Shown: positions 53,684 to 62,679 of the stretch, one piece after another
Layout: each line of letters begins with the position of its first letter
Position numbering within the stretch: the stretch's first letter is position 1
Source: DASRDU01 sp046331565
Lineage (GTDB): Bacteria; Acidobacteriota; Blastocatellia; RBC074
Direction: 5' to 3'
Assembly: GCA_046331565.1 (NCBI GenBank)
Contig: JAXLQP010000001.1
Location: forward strand, 2,852,001-2,916,000
Length of the DNA stretch: 64,000 bases
Made by a program: the position numbers and the translations under genes
Notes under the pieces: model-generated
Database searches by the model: none
What the model was told of the DNA's origin: nothing
The model's input: only the letters and a program-made list of their open reading frames with translations

Positions 53684-54769
53684 TTATCTGAACCTGATGA
53701 CATTCTGCCGCAGAAAGTTTTCATCGTAATCAGCCGCATCAAGCAGACACCGGGTTGATGATGAACCGGCTGAACACTGCGCCTGCACGGTGCGCACGAC
53801 TTCGTCAGGCGATTTGTGCGACGCATGCAGCATCGCTTTTGCTCCGGCTTCAGCGCCTTTTTCGAGCGCCACATTCAGCGACGCCTGAGACGCAATGATG
53901 CTGAAAGGAATGATCGCGCCGCTCAGGCCCTTTGCGGTCAGGAATTTTTTGATCGCATGCTCGCCCTGATATTTGATCAGTTCGTGCCAGGTGGCGGCAG
54001 ATGATTTCATCGCCCCGGCCAGAAAGGCTTCCTGAATATCCTCGCCGGAAATCCACGCCTTCAGCGGATCGGCCTGCGGCTGCACGAGCGCAATCAGAAT
54101 ATTGGCCCCCAGTTTTCCGGTCTGGCTCAGCGTTTCAGCTTTGGCCGACAGGATGCCGAAAGTCGCGGTAAAAGCCAGTTCAGCGCCGAAAGCCTGCCAT
54201 TTCTGCCCGTCCTTTGCCGTTTCAAATCTGGCGCTGGCCTTGAGCGTTGCGCCTGTGACAAACGCGCCTCCGGCAGCAACAACGCCCATTCCGCCTCCGG
54301 TCGCGCCGACAACCAGAATTTCAGCCGACAGATCACGCACCGTGCGGGCAAACTTTTCGCCTCTCTCGCCTTTGGCAATGGCGCTCTGAATATTTCTTTT
54401 GCTGGTCTGATCGGCCAGCCGCACCCTGTCAGCGAAAGTCAGATCGTAATGGCGCGTTTCCTGCAACATGACTCGCAACCACCGCCACGCCTGTTCGCGT
54501 GAATTGAGCGCGATGCCAACGAACTGATTCAGCGTCGGCCCCCAGTTATCGGCTTCGGCTTTGACCTTTTTGAAATCAACTTCAACGGTCTGAATGACGG
54601 GCGGCTTCAGAAAAACATCAATGATGCCGCCCGTGCCGACTGATTCCTGTTTCACGCTGGCGTTCGCTGATTTGGCTCTGGAATAGAGCCACGAGCGAAT
54701 CACCTGCTGTGCGCCCATCCAGTCAACTTCAAACTCCCCGTCGCTGGCTTTGACCTGTGACCATGCCAT
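53684..54769 (-). CDS. Unknown T6SS-locus protein with Gly/Ala-rich hydrophobic segments
   Basis: A 361-residue protein I do not recognise, lying between tssG and clpV in the same direction. It has no signal peptide. The centre contains a long hydrophobic Gly/Ala-rich stretch (EILVVGATGGGMGVVAAGGA, then FVTGATL) and a second one near residues 275-300 (SGAIIPFSIIASQASLNVAL), patterns seen in membrane-inserting toxins. The C-terminal 40 residues contain two cysteines. A GAGGTG precedes the ATG. It could be an effector, a chaperone or a locus-specific structural part; no immunity-sized gene follows it. Confidence 0.6.
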   Translation of the reverse strand: MAWSQVKASDGEFEVDWMGAQQVIRSWLYSRAKSANASVKQESVGTGGIIDVFLKPPVIQTVEVDFKKVKAEADNWGPTLNQFVGIALNSREQAWRWLRVMLQETRHYDLTFADRVRLADQTSKRNIQSAIAKGERGEKFARTVRDLSAEILVVGATGGGMGVVAAGGAFVTGATLKASARFETAKDGQKWQAFGAELAFTATFGILSAKAETLSQTGKLGANILIALVQPQADPLKAWISGEDIQEAFLAGAMKSSAATWHELIKYQGEHAIKKFLTAKGLSGAIIPFSIIASQASLNVALEKGAEAGAKAMLHASHKSPDEVVRTVQAQCSAGSSSTRCLLDAADYDENFLRQNVIRFR

Positions 54770-54808
54770 CAGTTCACCTCAATCAAAGTGGGGGGCTGGT
54801 TTTACTGC

Positions 54809-55903
54809 TCAGGCGCTGACGCTCAGCACCACCTGATCATCATCCTTTTCAAAGGGCTGCGTCTTGAGCCACGTTGTCCAGCCGAGCATCGGCCTGTGCC
54901 GGGCGCGTGTGGTCAGCGCGCAGCCGCGCACTTCGCTGGCTTTGAGGACAAGCTGCACATCGAAATCAAATTCCGGCCCGGCCAGCCAGCGCGTGACCGC
55001 AGTCAGTGAAGCAAAGAGCGAATCGGGCACGGGCAGCATTTTCGATATCTCTCTGAAAGTCAGCGGGCCAAGCCGCAGTCTGAATTTCGATTGAATGTCC
55101 CAGACGCGGCGGCCCATCACCGTGCTGACGCCAAGCTGACTGTTGGCCATTCCAAGCCTTGACACGCTGTCATCATCAAGTTCCAGCCACTGCCCCGTGC
55201 ATTGCACGACCTGCACCATCACGCCGAACTGATCGCTCAGCAGCGCACCGATGACGGCAGCCGAATGCGGTCGCTGCGCGATGATTCCGGCATACGGCAG
55301 CAGGCTTTCATCCGGCAGTCCGAGCCGCCCCGTCAGGCCGCGCGTGCCGAGGCCGATGAGCGCCGTCAGGGCTTCGGTGAAATGATCCTCGCGGCGGCTT
55401 TCATAGAGCGCCGGGAAATGATGCTTTTCCCAGGCGCGGTAAAAGAACGAGAGCATCCGGTGATTGAAAAGATCGAGAAAATCGAGCAGCGCCTGATCGC
55501 GGTGGCGCACGATTCTTTCAATCAGCAGTTCAGTGTACGGATGCGGCAGCACACCGAGCGGCCCGGTGAGGCCCATAAAAGCGACCGTCATTTCGGGCTG
55601 CCCCGGCTCTTCAGGTTCGGCTGTCGGCAGTTCGCCGGTTTCAATCGCGGTTTCGGGCGGCGCTTCGCTGACCGGTTTGCGCCGCTGCAGCAACCGCAAC
55701 TGACTGGGCGGAAAATCGAGCGACGCGGGCGTTTTGAAACGCACCGTTTCGCGTTCCGGCTCGGCATACCGACCCACCGGCAGACGCTCAGCCTGGGTGA
55801 GTCGTTCGAGCAGCCGCACCGCCTGAAAAAAGTTGAAGCGGTACGATTCGTCAAACAGCAGTTTGCTCAGAGGAGGATCTGTTCTCCCATTCTCGGCGGC
55901 CAT
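54809..55903 (-). CDS. tssG: Type VI secretion baseplate protein TssG
   Basis: A 364-residue baseplate wedge subunit (ImpH/VasB family). Typical features are FNFFQAVRLLERL near the N-terminus, LDFPPSQLRLL, MTVAFMGLTGPLGVLPHPYTELL and LDFLDLFNHRMLSFFYRAWEK. An acidic Glu/Pro-rich insertion (about residues 75-100) is somewhat unusual. The start overlaps the end of tssF by 37 bases, so the two are translationally coupled, and their products form one wedge complex. Confidence 0.94.
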   Translation of the reverse strand: MAAENGRTDPPLSKLLFDESYRFNFFQAVRLLERLTQAERLPVGRYAEPERETVRFKTPASLDFPPSQLRLLQRRKPVSEAPPETAIETGELPTAEPEEPGQPEMTVAFMGLTGPLGVLPHPYTELLIERIVRHRDQALLDFLDLFNHRMLSFFYRAWEKHHFPALYESRREDHFTEALTALIGLGTRGLTGRLGLPDESLLPYAGIIAQRPHSAAVIGALLSDQFGVMVQVVQCTGQWLELDDDSVSRLGMANSQLGVSTVMGRRVWDIQSKFRLRLGPLTFREISKMLPVPDSLFASLTAVTRWLAGPEFDFDVQLVLKASEVRGCALTTRARHRPMLGWTTWLKTQPFEKDDDQVVLSVSA

Positions 55904-57732
55904 TTCCTGAGTTCTCTTTCCCGTTGCCTGGTGCGCACCACCACCTGGTTGAATGAATTGAGCGAGACATAAAGTCCGAGAAACCGCTCCAGCACGGCGG
56001 CCAGCAGAAAGACGCCGGTGCCGACAAACTGTTCCTCGTCAAATTCGAGCGTGGTTTCAAGGCCGCGCACAAAGCCCGTGCCGATGCGTGAGCCGGTCTG
56101 TCGCGTGACGCGGCGACTTGAAACTCCGGTCAGCCCCGCAATCTGTTTGCGCGTGGCGGCTGAATCCATGAAGTCATAGAGCAGCAGAATTTCGCGCAAT
56201 GCGTCAGGCGAGCCATCGGCGCTTTCAACCAGCGACAGGTGATTGAGCGACAGATGCGAAATCAGCCGCCAGTGCGCGCCGCGCCGCAATGACGGGCGCA
56301 GCGTCGCGGTCGGCTTTTTCAGGCACCGCACGCGCACCCGCGTATCAGCGCCTTCAACCTGAAATTCGCCTTCGGCCCCGGTAAACGGCATCCGGCCCGG
56401 CAGGTCGCGGTTGGTGCAGGTCGTATGCACCGTCAGCGTTTCGACTGCCGGCAGGTGCGGGTCGAAACCGAGGTCAACCAGCGAAATGAACATCTCGGTG
56501 CCTTCATCGTCACGCCGCAGCGAAGCCTGGCGCGTGGCATACCAGAACATCTGATTGTCCTCGCGCTCTTCGGTGTGGCGAATCGAATAGAAAGGCTGAA
56601 AGCGCCGCGAACGCTGCAGGGCCGGATCGGTCGAAGTCACTTCGTCAATCGAATAAATCTCGGTCGCATTCGGACGATGAATGTCAGGGATGACCTGATA
56701 TTCGTGCTGCTGCTGCGTCAGCGCAATCGGTTCGGCGGTCTTGCGAAACAGATTGATGACCGGCGTGCAGCCCAGCCGGAAAGTCCCGGCATCAATCGGC
56801 GCGGGCGGCGGCGTGACTTCATTCAGCAGGATGACCAGTTCAAACTGCTCGCCGTAACCGGCCTGCACGGCCTGCTCCAGCCCCGACACATCGAAGAACA
56901 AAAACTTTTCGGGAAACGCGAAATATTCAGCCAGCAGCCGATAACCCGGAAACGAACGCGGCGTGTAAGGCAGCATGCCTTCATTCGCGTCAAAGCCGAC
57001 GGCCCGTAACCTGACCGGCACCGGATCAGGCGTGGATGACAGCGTGCGCGTTTTCGTGCGGCTGACGACCGGTCGCAGTTCGGCGCGCACGGCATTATTG
57101 AACAGCAGTTCATACAGCGGATAGACAAGCTGCGGCTCGCCGTTCAGATAAAACCGCAGTTGCTCAACCCTGCCCGATTGTTCGCCCGCGATCAGTTGCA
57201 GCTTCGAGAGCTTTGTGTTGTTCAGGCAGCGCAGATTGATTTTGACGACGGCTTCAGGCCAGACGCCGCGACTGTTGAGCGGCGTCGGCGATTCAAGCGT
57301 GGCCGCCATGACTTCAATCGGCCAGAGCGTAACCGGATAACAGGTGCGAAAACGGCAGCGCGTTTCTCTGACCGGCTTTGAATAGAGCACCGTGCCCTGA
57401 TTGATCAGAAAGCCTGAGGTCTGCCGCCCCTGCGCCGGATCAAGCGAAAACTGCACAACGGACATCGAAGGAATCGGCGCGAGGTAATGCGGGTAGAGAA
57501 TGTTGAGCAGCGATTCGGTGATTTCAGGAAACTCGTCATTGAGTTTCAGATGCACGCGCCCGGCCAGAAAAGCGAACGCTTCAATCAGCCGCTCCACGTG
57601 CGGGTCTTCGCACTTGTCGGGTTCAAGCTGCAACCGGGCCGCAATGCGCGGATATTTGCGGGCAAACTCCGCCCCCATCTGGCGCAGAAAGACCAGTTCG
57701 CGTTCGTAATATTCGAGCAGTTCGTCACGCAT
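55867..57732 (-). CDS. tssF: Type VI secretion baseplate protein TssF
   Basis: A 621-residue baseplate subunit (ImpG/VasA family). The N-terminus is diagnostic: LLEYYERELVFLRQMGAEFA then RKYPRIAARL, followed by DPHVERLIEAFAFLAGRVHL. Downstream are SLLNILYPHYLAPIPSM and a C-terminal NSFNQVVVRTRQRER. Length is normal. Together with TssG, TssE and VgrG it forms the platform on which the tail assembles. Confidence 0.95.
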   Translation of the reverse strand: MRDELLEYYERELVFLRQMGAEFARKYPRIAARLQLEPDKCEDPHVERLIEAFAFLAGRVHLKLNDEFPEITESLLNILYPHYLAPIPSMSVVQFSLDPAQGRQTSGFLINQGTVLYSKPVRETRCRFRTCYPVTLWPIEVMAATLESPTPLNSRGVWPEAVVKINLRCLNNTKLSKLQLIAGEQSGRVEQLRFYLNGEPQLVYPLYELLFNNAVRAELRPVVSRTKTRTLSSTPDPVPVRLRAVGFDANEGMLPYTPRSFPGYRLLAEYFAFPEKFLFFDVSGLEQAVQAGYGEQFELVILLNEVTPPPAPIDAGTFRLGCTPVINLFRKTAEPIALTQQQHEYQVIPDIHRPNATEIYSIDEVTSTDPALQRSRRFQPFYSIRHTEEREDNQMFWYATRQASLRRDDEGTEMFISLVDLGFDPHLPAVETLTVHTTCTNRDLPGRMPFTGAEGEFQVEGADTRVRVRCLKKPTATLRPSLRRGAHWRLISHLSLNHLSLVESADGSPDALREILLLYDFMDSAATRKQIAGLTGVSSRRVTRQTGSRIGTGFVRGLETTLEFDEEQFVGTGVFLLAAVLERFLGLYVSLNSFNQVVVRTRQRERELRKWPPRMGEQILL

Positions 57733-57762
57733 AAGTCTGCACTTGTGCCGTCATCTGACGAT

Positions 57763-59295
57763 TCACTTTTTTTCGATCCCGATGCTGTTGAGATATTCCT
57801 TTGACTGGAAGAACCTGCTCCAGTCCCTGATTTTGCGTTCACCTTTCAGGTGTTGCAGATTTTTGTCGCGGGTAACGGTGTCACACGTCGCCACATACTT
57901 TTTGTTGTCTTCGATGACATCGGCCTTCAGTGACGAGAATGCAGCGAGCGAGCCGCCTGTTGGTTTCGGAGTGTCTTTGATCCACTTGATGATGTCATCG
58001 AACTCGCTGGTTTCGAGCATGAATTTCTCAGCCGGAACGCCCTCGACCAGCCCGCCTTTTCCAAAGATCCGGTTGGCCAGATCCTCCGCTTCATCCGGAG
58101 TCAGCGGATCAGTATTTTTCGTCAGCGTGTCAGGCTGCGTTTTTTTCAGCCCCGTTTTTTCAAAGCCCATGACAATGTTTTTGACGTGGCCGCCTTCGGT
58201 CTGTGCGTGATCCCGAACATCTTTGCTCTTTGCACTGGCCGACTGTTCGTACCAGTAAGCCTGCTGTTTGATGCCGGGCGGCTTGTTGACCACCTGTCTT
58301 TGATAACCCGGAACCCTGCCGATCCATTTCGCCATGCGTCCGGCCTGCTGATTGTGCGCTTCTTCCAGATAGAGCGTGCGAATACCGAGCAGCGCCGGGA
58401 CTTCAATCATCCCGCTGCGCATGCCGACGATGGAAACACAACCGAATTTTTCAGCGAGGTAACACCACATGCCAAGCTGCGCGCTGCGGCTGTCAACCGT
58501 GACTCCCTTGAAAATATCGTTCCAGGCTTCATCCTCCCAGAACCTGACCATCGTTGGAATCGTCCGCAGCCCGATGTCATCACCGACCGCGACCGGCACA
58601 ATGCCCGGACACTCTTTTTCGATGCGCTCCTGTAGGATGCGCCAGGTCAGAATCGAGGTGAAGTGATGCGCCTTTTCAGCGCGCCGGTCGCCTTCCTTGG
58701 CAAAAAGAAAAACGTAGGCCCGGTCTTTGCGAAAGCCCTTGCTTTCGAGCCACACGCCCACCTGCTTCTGCCGATCCTGCGTCGGCCCCCATTTCTGCGG
58801 CGGCAGGTGATCAAGCCGCCAGTACTGGCGAATCTTCTGCTGCGCCTGGCTCTGGCTGACGCTGTCGGTGCCAAACTCATTGGCAATCACCTGAGTGCCC
58901 CAGGTGGCAATATTGACGCGGATGACTGTTTCCCATTTGCCCCGGATGTACTTTCGCGTCTCGACATGATCGGTCACGAATTTGGGAAGCTGCGGAAAGG
59001 GAGTGCCGGGTTTCCAGGCGCGGCGTTTCTGATCCCATTCCTTGACCTCCTTGTAAGCCTGCTTCACTGCCTCTTCGGGCCGCCGCCCGCCTGGTTTGAT
59101 CAGACAAATTTCAATCCGGTTATTGTCCTGGTAAAACTGCTTCATTTCTTTGGCGACTTTGTCGTGTCCCTCTGCCGCCAGAATAAGCACGCCCAGCCGC
59201 TGGTTCAGCTTGAGAGCAGAAGCAATCGCGTTGCGGTCGCCGCTCATGTAATCACCCTGCACCATCACCTCGTCCACATACTTGCTGGTCAGCAT
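57763..59295 (-). CDS. Glycosyltransferase-like protein of unknown role in the T6SS locus
   Basis: A 510-residue protein without signal peptide, between tssE and tssF. Residues around 215-330 read like the donor-binding half of a GT-B glycosyltransferase: AYVFLFAKEGDRRAEKAHHF, VAVGDDIGLRTIPTM, then SAQLGMWCYLAEKFGCVSIV and GMRSGMIEVPALLGIRTLYL, a pattern like that of fucosyl- and heptosyltransferases. The C-terminal 130 residues are Lys/Asp-rich and not recognised. GAGGAGG precedes the ATG. It may modify the secretion machine, act as an effector, or have an unrelated task. The assignment to a glycosyltransferase fold is by eye only. Confidence 0.55.
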   Translation of the reverse strand: MLTSKYVDEVMVQGDYMSGDRNAIASALKLNQRLGVLILAAEGHDKVAKEMKQFYQDNNRIEICLIKPGGRRPEEAVKQAYKEVKEWDQKRRAWKPGTPFPQLPKFVTDHVETRKYIRGKWETVIRVNIATWGTQVIANEFGTDSVSQSQAQQKIRQYWRLDHLPPQKWGPTQDRQKQVGVWLESKGFRKDRAYVFLFAKEGDRRAEKAHHFTSILTWRILQERIEKECPGIVPVAVGDDIGLRTIPTMVRFWEDEAWNDIFKGVTVDSRSAQLGMWCYLAEKFGCVSIVGMRSGMIEVPALLGIRTLYLEEAHNQQAGRMAKWIGRVPGYQRQVVNKPPGIKQQAYWYEQSASAKSKDVRDHAQTEGGHVKNIVMGFEKTGLKKTQPDTLTKNTDPLTPDEAEDLANRIFGKGGLVEGVPAEKFMLETSEFDDIIKWIKDTPKPTGGSLAAFSSLKADVIEDNKKYVATCDTVTRDKNLQHLKGERKIRDWSRFFQSKEYLNSIGIEKK

Positions 59296-59337
59296 AATTT
59301 CCTCCTCAGGGTTCTGCTTTCCGGGTTATCACGCGCC

Positions 59338-59826
59338 TCAGTCGCCTTTGACGGTGAATGCTCCGCTGTGTGTTTGCAGAGTGGTATCGAACGTCACCGG
59401 CTCAGGCGAAGGTTCGACTCTGAGCCGGGCATCAATTCTGAATCGCAGCACGGTCGGGTCGTCGTCAGGTGGTTCAAGCACCACGCTGACATCTTCCAGA
59501 CGCGGCTCGAAAGTGGTAATGGCATTTTCAAGTTCGCGCTGCATGTGCTGCTGATCAGACGGATTGCGAATGCTGAGCGCCGTGAAATCAGGCACGCCGT
59601 AAGCGGCCACCGAGTTGCTGAGTTCCTTCAGTTCCGGCGGCACGCCGCCCACGACCTGGCGCGTGTTGAGCAGCCATTCCAGATCGCGCCGCACCGATTG
59701 TTTCAGTTCACGCAAACCCGCCGCGCGCGATGTGGCAAGCTGCTGCGAAATGCCGGGCCGGTCATCAATCAGCCGATCCAGCACCGACGGCGTCAACTGA
59801 ATGTCATTGAGTCCGGGTCTGGGCAT
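59338..59826 (-). CDS. tssE: Type VI secretion baseplate protein TssE (gp25-like)
   Basis: A 162-residue lysozyme-like gp25 homologue that starts sheath assembly. Signatures are SVLDRLIDDRPG, SVRRDLEWLLNTR, YGVPDFTAL and ITTFEPRLEDVSVVL. The start follows the methyltransferase stop by one base, and the likely ribosome site lies inside the methyltransferase gene, so the two are coupled. Confidence 0.93.
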   Translation of the reverse strand: MPRPGLNDIQLTPSVLDRLIDDRPGISQQLATSRAAGLRELKQSVRRDLEWLLNTRQVVGGVPPELKELSNSVAAYGVPDFTALSIRNPSDQQHMQRELENAITTFEPRLEDVSVVLEPPDDDPTVLRFRIDARLRVEPSPEPVTFDTTLQTHSGAFTVKGD

Positions 59827-59827
59827 G

Positions 59828-61426
59828 TCATTTCACCAGCAGCGCCATCTGTGCGCACTTGTGCAGGTTTTCTTCAAGGCGTTCATCAATCACGCGCCGC
59901 AGCGTCTCGCGGTCGCTGTGTGTTGTGCCATCGGGCAGCGTCACTGATGCCTGACGCTCAAGCATATTTGCCAGCAGTTCATCGCGCAGCGCGGCGTGAT
60001 CGCGCGTGCCATCGAGCAGCAGTAAAAGCAGGCGCGTCAGTTCGTCGTCAGGTTCGACCGCCTGATGCAGCAGGCTCGTCAGCGTGCTTTGTCGCTGCGC
60101 CTGCCAGCGCGCCAGCGGACTCGCCAGCGGGCGCTCGCTCACCGTCGAAACCATTTCGGGCTGCCAGAGGTGAAGCTGCACCAGCCCCGCGCCATAAGCC
60201 GCCAGCATAATTTCAGCCAGCGATCTTTCATTTCCTTCAACCTGAACACCCGTTCCGGCCTCGCGCAGTCGCGCCTGCGTGGCCTCAAGCAGTTCAGCCC
60301 AGCGCAGGGCGCGCGGCGAGACTTCGCCAAGCTGCCACAACGCGGCTTTGGCCAGCGGGTGATCCGTGCGCAGCACAGCCCCGTGCTGACCGTGAAATTC
60401 CTGCACGACGCCGGGCCGCAAATCAGGCGGCACAGTTGCGGGCCGCGCCGACGAGGCCGCATAAAAATCACTGAAGCGGCCCGGACTGACGTGGCGCGTG
60501 ACGGGCGCAGCGCGGCGACACAGGAGCGTCTGCCGGAAGCTGCGACATTTCAGAAAATCCAGGTACTGTTCTTTCTGCACGATCTCAGCCGCGCTGAAGC
60601 GGCTCAGAAACGCGCGCACGGGCGGCGAAAAAATGTGATCCTGCATCCCGGAAAAACTGGCTTCAGCCAGATATTGCAGGTTGTGTTTTGCGGCCCGCGC
60701 AATGAATTCATGAAACCAGACCGGCTGATTGATGGCGGCGAGTTCATCGTGAAAAATCTGCGTGCGGTGCTTGTAATCATTCATCCGCTCGATTTGTTCG
60801 ATCAGCACTGCGCCGTACAGATCAGCTTTGGCGGCGGCCTGATTCGGATACTGCTGCAGCAGCAGTTCAATCAGCCCCAGGCCTTCGCTGACGCGCTGCT
60901 CAGGGTCGCTGACGGCCCGAACGTGATAGAGCATCATCTCGCGCACCATCTCGCGCAGGTGATAGCCGGGATAGACGTTGTAACTGATATAAGCGACGCC
61001 GTGCGGGCTGAGCAGTTCATCGCACAGCGCCAGCATGCGCTCCCGCACCGCTTCAGGCACCCACGAATAAACGCCGTGCGCGATGATGTAATCAAACTCG
61101 CCCAGCTCGCGCCCGGCTTCGGTAATGTCCAGTTGGCGCAGTTCAATGTTGCCGAGTTGCAGTTCACTGATCTGCGCCTGGCCTGCGGCGACAGCAGTGG
61201 CGGCCAGATCAAGCCCGATAAAACGGCTCTCCGGCAGGGCCTGAGCCATCGGAATCAGATTGGCCCCGTCGCCGCACCCCAGTTCCAGCACGCGACAGTG
61301 TGTCACCGGCGCTGGCGTCAGCCCCAGCAGCACGGCCAGCGTCGAGAGCCGGTCAGGATGCGCCTGCGGAACCGGATAGCTCGCATAGCGAACCTGATCG
61401 TATGTGGTGGGCGGGTTCTGGCGCAT
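59828..61426 (-). CDS. SAM-dependent methyltransferase, protein-lysine-methyltransferase-like
   Basis: A 532-residue cytosolic enzyme. The class I methyltransferase core holds the SAM loop VLELGCGDGANLIPMA and the acidic FIGLDLAATAV. It is followed by a methyltransferase regulatory domain (about residues 215-300, SFSGMQDHIFSPPVRAFL, QYLDFLKCRSFRQTLL) and a C-terminal winged-helix-like domain (about 385-530). This three-part order matches rickettsial outer-membrane-protein lysine methyltransferases. GAAGGA precedes the ATG. It is fused into the T6SS operon with one base separating it from tssE, so it may methylate a T6SS or surface protein. The substrate is unknown. Confidence 0.85.
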   Translation of the reverse strand: MRQNPPTTYDQVRYASYPVPQAHPDRLSTLAVLLGLTPAPVTHCRVLELGCGDGANLIPMAQALPESRFIGLDLAATAVAAGQAQISELQLGNIELRQLDITEAGRELGEFDYIIAHGVYSWVPEAVRERMLALCDELLSPHGVAYISYNVYPGYHLREMVREMMLYHVRAVSDPEQRVSEGLGLIELLLQQYPNQAAAKADLYGAVLIEQIERMNDYKHRTQIFHDELAAINQPVWFHEFIARAAKHNLQYLAEASFSGMQDHIFSPPVRAFLSRFSAAEIVQKEQYLDFLKCRSFRQTLLCRRAAPVTRHVSPGRFSDFYAASSARPATVPPDLRPGVVQEFHGQHGAVLRTDHPLAKAALWQLGEVSPRALRWAELLEATQARLREAGTGVQVEGNERSLAEIMLAAYGAGLVQLHLWQPEMVSTVSERPLASPLARWQAQRQSTLTSLLHQAVEPDDELTRLLLLLLDGTRDHAALRDELLANMLERQASVTLPDGTTHSDRETLRRVIDERLEENLHKCAQMALLVK

Positions 61427-61498
61427 AATCCTTCAGGAAAGTTCCTGAATCATCTTCTCCCGTTTCCCGTCAGCGTTGCATTCGTCGCGGCCCCCGGC

Positions 61499-62476
61499 TC
61501 ACTTGCCGGGGCCGGGTTTGATCGTTGGCGCAACCGTCTGCGTCACGCCCATTGAACCGCCGGCCTTCGGATAGAACAGATGCTTGTCCGTATCGGGCGA
61601 TTTACCGGCGATGTATTCATTGAACTCTTTCAGTTGAGTGGAAGAGAGAGTTCCTTTGGCGGTCTCAAGCATCTTTTTCAGTTCCGGCGGCGACGCTGTC
61701 TTCCAGCCTTTCGGCAGTCCCTGATAACCGAACTTGTATTTGAGTACCAGCAGGTACTTGATATTGTTGTCGAGGCCGCTCCTGCCATTGATATTACTGA
61801 GACACGAACTGAGGATGTCGTACCTGATCGCTCCTTCATTGAGCAGATAAAGATTGAGTGTCTCAGGTCGGCGAAAGTCCTGGGCCGGTTCAAGCGTGAG
61901 ATTCAGGCCCTGACCATTGTTGAAATTTTCTTTCTGCCGGTCGAAGGTCACATACCAGGCATCCCGCCAGGCCGGCTTCCAGCCCTCTCCTTTGGCGTAA
62001 GTGCCCAGATGTTTGTAGAGGTCAACCAGCCAGGTGGTTTTGAGTCCCGCAAACTGCAGGCAATACCACTGAATCCGGTGCGTATGCACGCCGTGATCGC
62101 GGCCCACGTAATCCTTGAACGGACGGCCTTCGGCAAGCGTTTTGCCAAACCCTTCAGAAGAGAGATTGCCGGTCAGCGTGATGACTTTCATCCGCTCCTC
62201 GATTTCATAGATGGCAAAGCCCTTCTCTTTTTCAAACTCGCCCAGCGTTCCGTTAAGCAGGTTGGCAAAGGGATCCTGATCATTCGCCTGTTTGCGTTGC
62301 TTGAGTTTGTCTTTGAGTTTGTCGTTCAGATCCTTCAGCGCATTCGCCATGGCGGTCTGACTGGTCAGAAACAGTTGTGCCGCCACCACATCATCAAAGT
62401 AAACCTGACTGATCTGAGAATCTCGCGGCAGCCGGGTCTTGTCCAGTTCGGCAATGATGTCCTGTTCTCGCGGCAT
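61499..62476 (-). CDS. Unknown protein next to hcp, candidate effector or cargo
   Basis: A 325-residue protein I cannot assign. It has no signal peptide or transmembrane helix. The N-terminal third is helical (TAMANALKDLNDKLKDKLKQ); the middle carries GRDHGVHTHRIQWYCLQFAG, a conserved-looking His-rich motif that faintly recalls Legionella MavJ/LirA-type effectors (memory only, weak); the C-terminus ends in a Pro-rich tail (GVTQTVAPTIKPGPGK). AAAGGAG precedes the ATG. It lies directly downstream of hcp, a usual place for Hcp-dependent effectors. No separate immunity-sized gene follows. Confidence 0.6.
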   Translation of the reverse strand: MPREQDIIAELDKTRLPRDSQISQVYFDDVVAAQLFLTSQTAMANALKDLNDKLKDKLKQRKQANDQDPFANLLNGTLGEFEKEKGFAIYEIEERMKVITLTGNLSSEGFGKTLAEGRPFKDYVGRDHGVHTHRIQWYCLQFAGLKTTWLVDLYKHLGTYAKGEGWKPAWRDAWYVTFDRQKENFNNGQGLNLTLEPAQDFRRPETLNLYLLNEGAIRYDILSSCLSNINGRSGLDNNIKYLLVLKYKFGYQGLPKGWKTASPPELKKMLETAKGTLSSTQLKEFNEYIAGKSPDTDKHLFYPKAGGSMGVTQTVAPTIKPGPGK

Positions 62477-62679
62477 GAGTTACTCCTTTCACTGACTCTG
62501 CTGAGTCAGGCGATATGCAGGTGCCGGACAGCGGGCCGAATCGGATTACTGCGCGCAGGAGAGTTCCCGGCCACTGCCGACTGTTTTCCGGCAGGCGGGA
62601 GAATCAGCGTGCCACCCTGAAAGGAATTCACGCTGCTCTCCCGCTGCACTGATGAAGAGCGACAATCCACCCGGCCACC

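Noticed and set aside
53132..59800. Many long open frames opposite the T6SS genes
   Set aside because: They are shadows caused by high GC content; the - strand frames carry complete known families.
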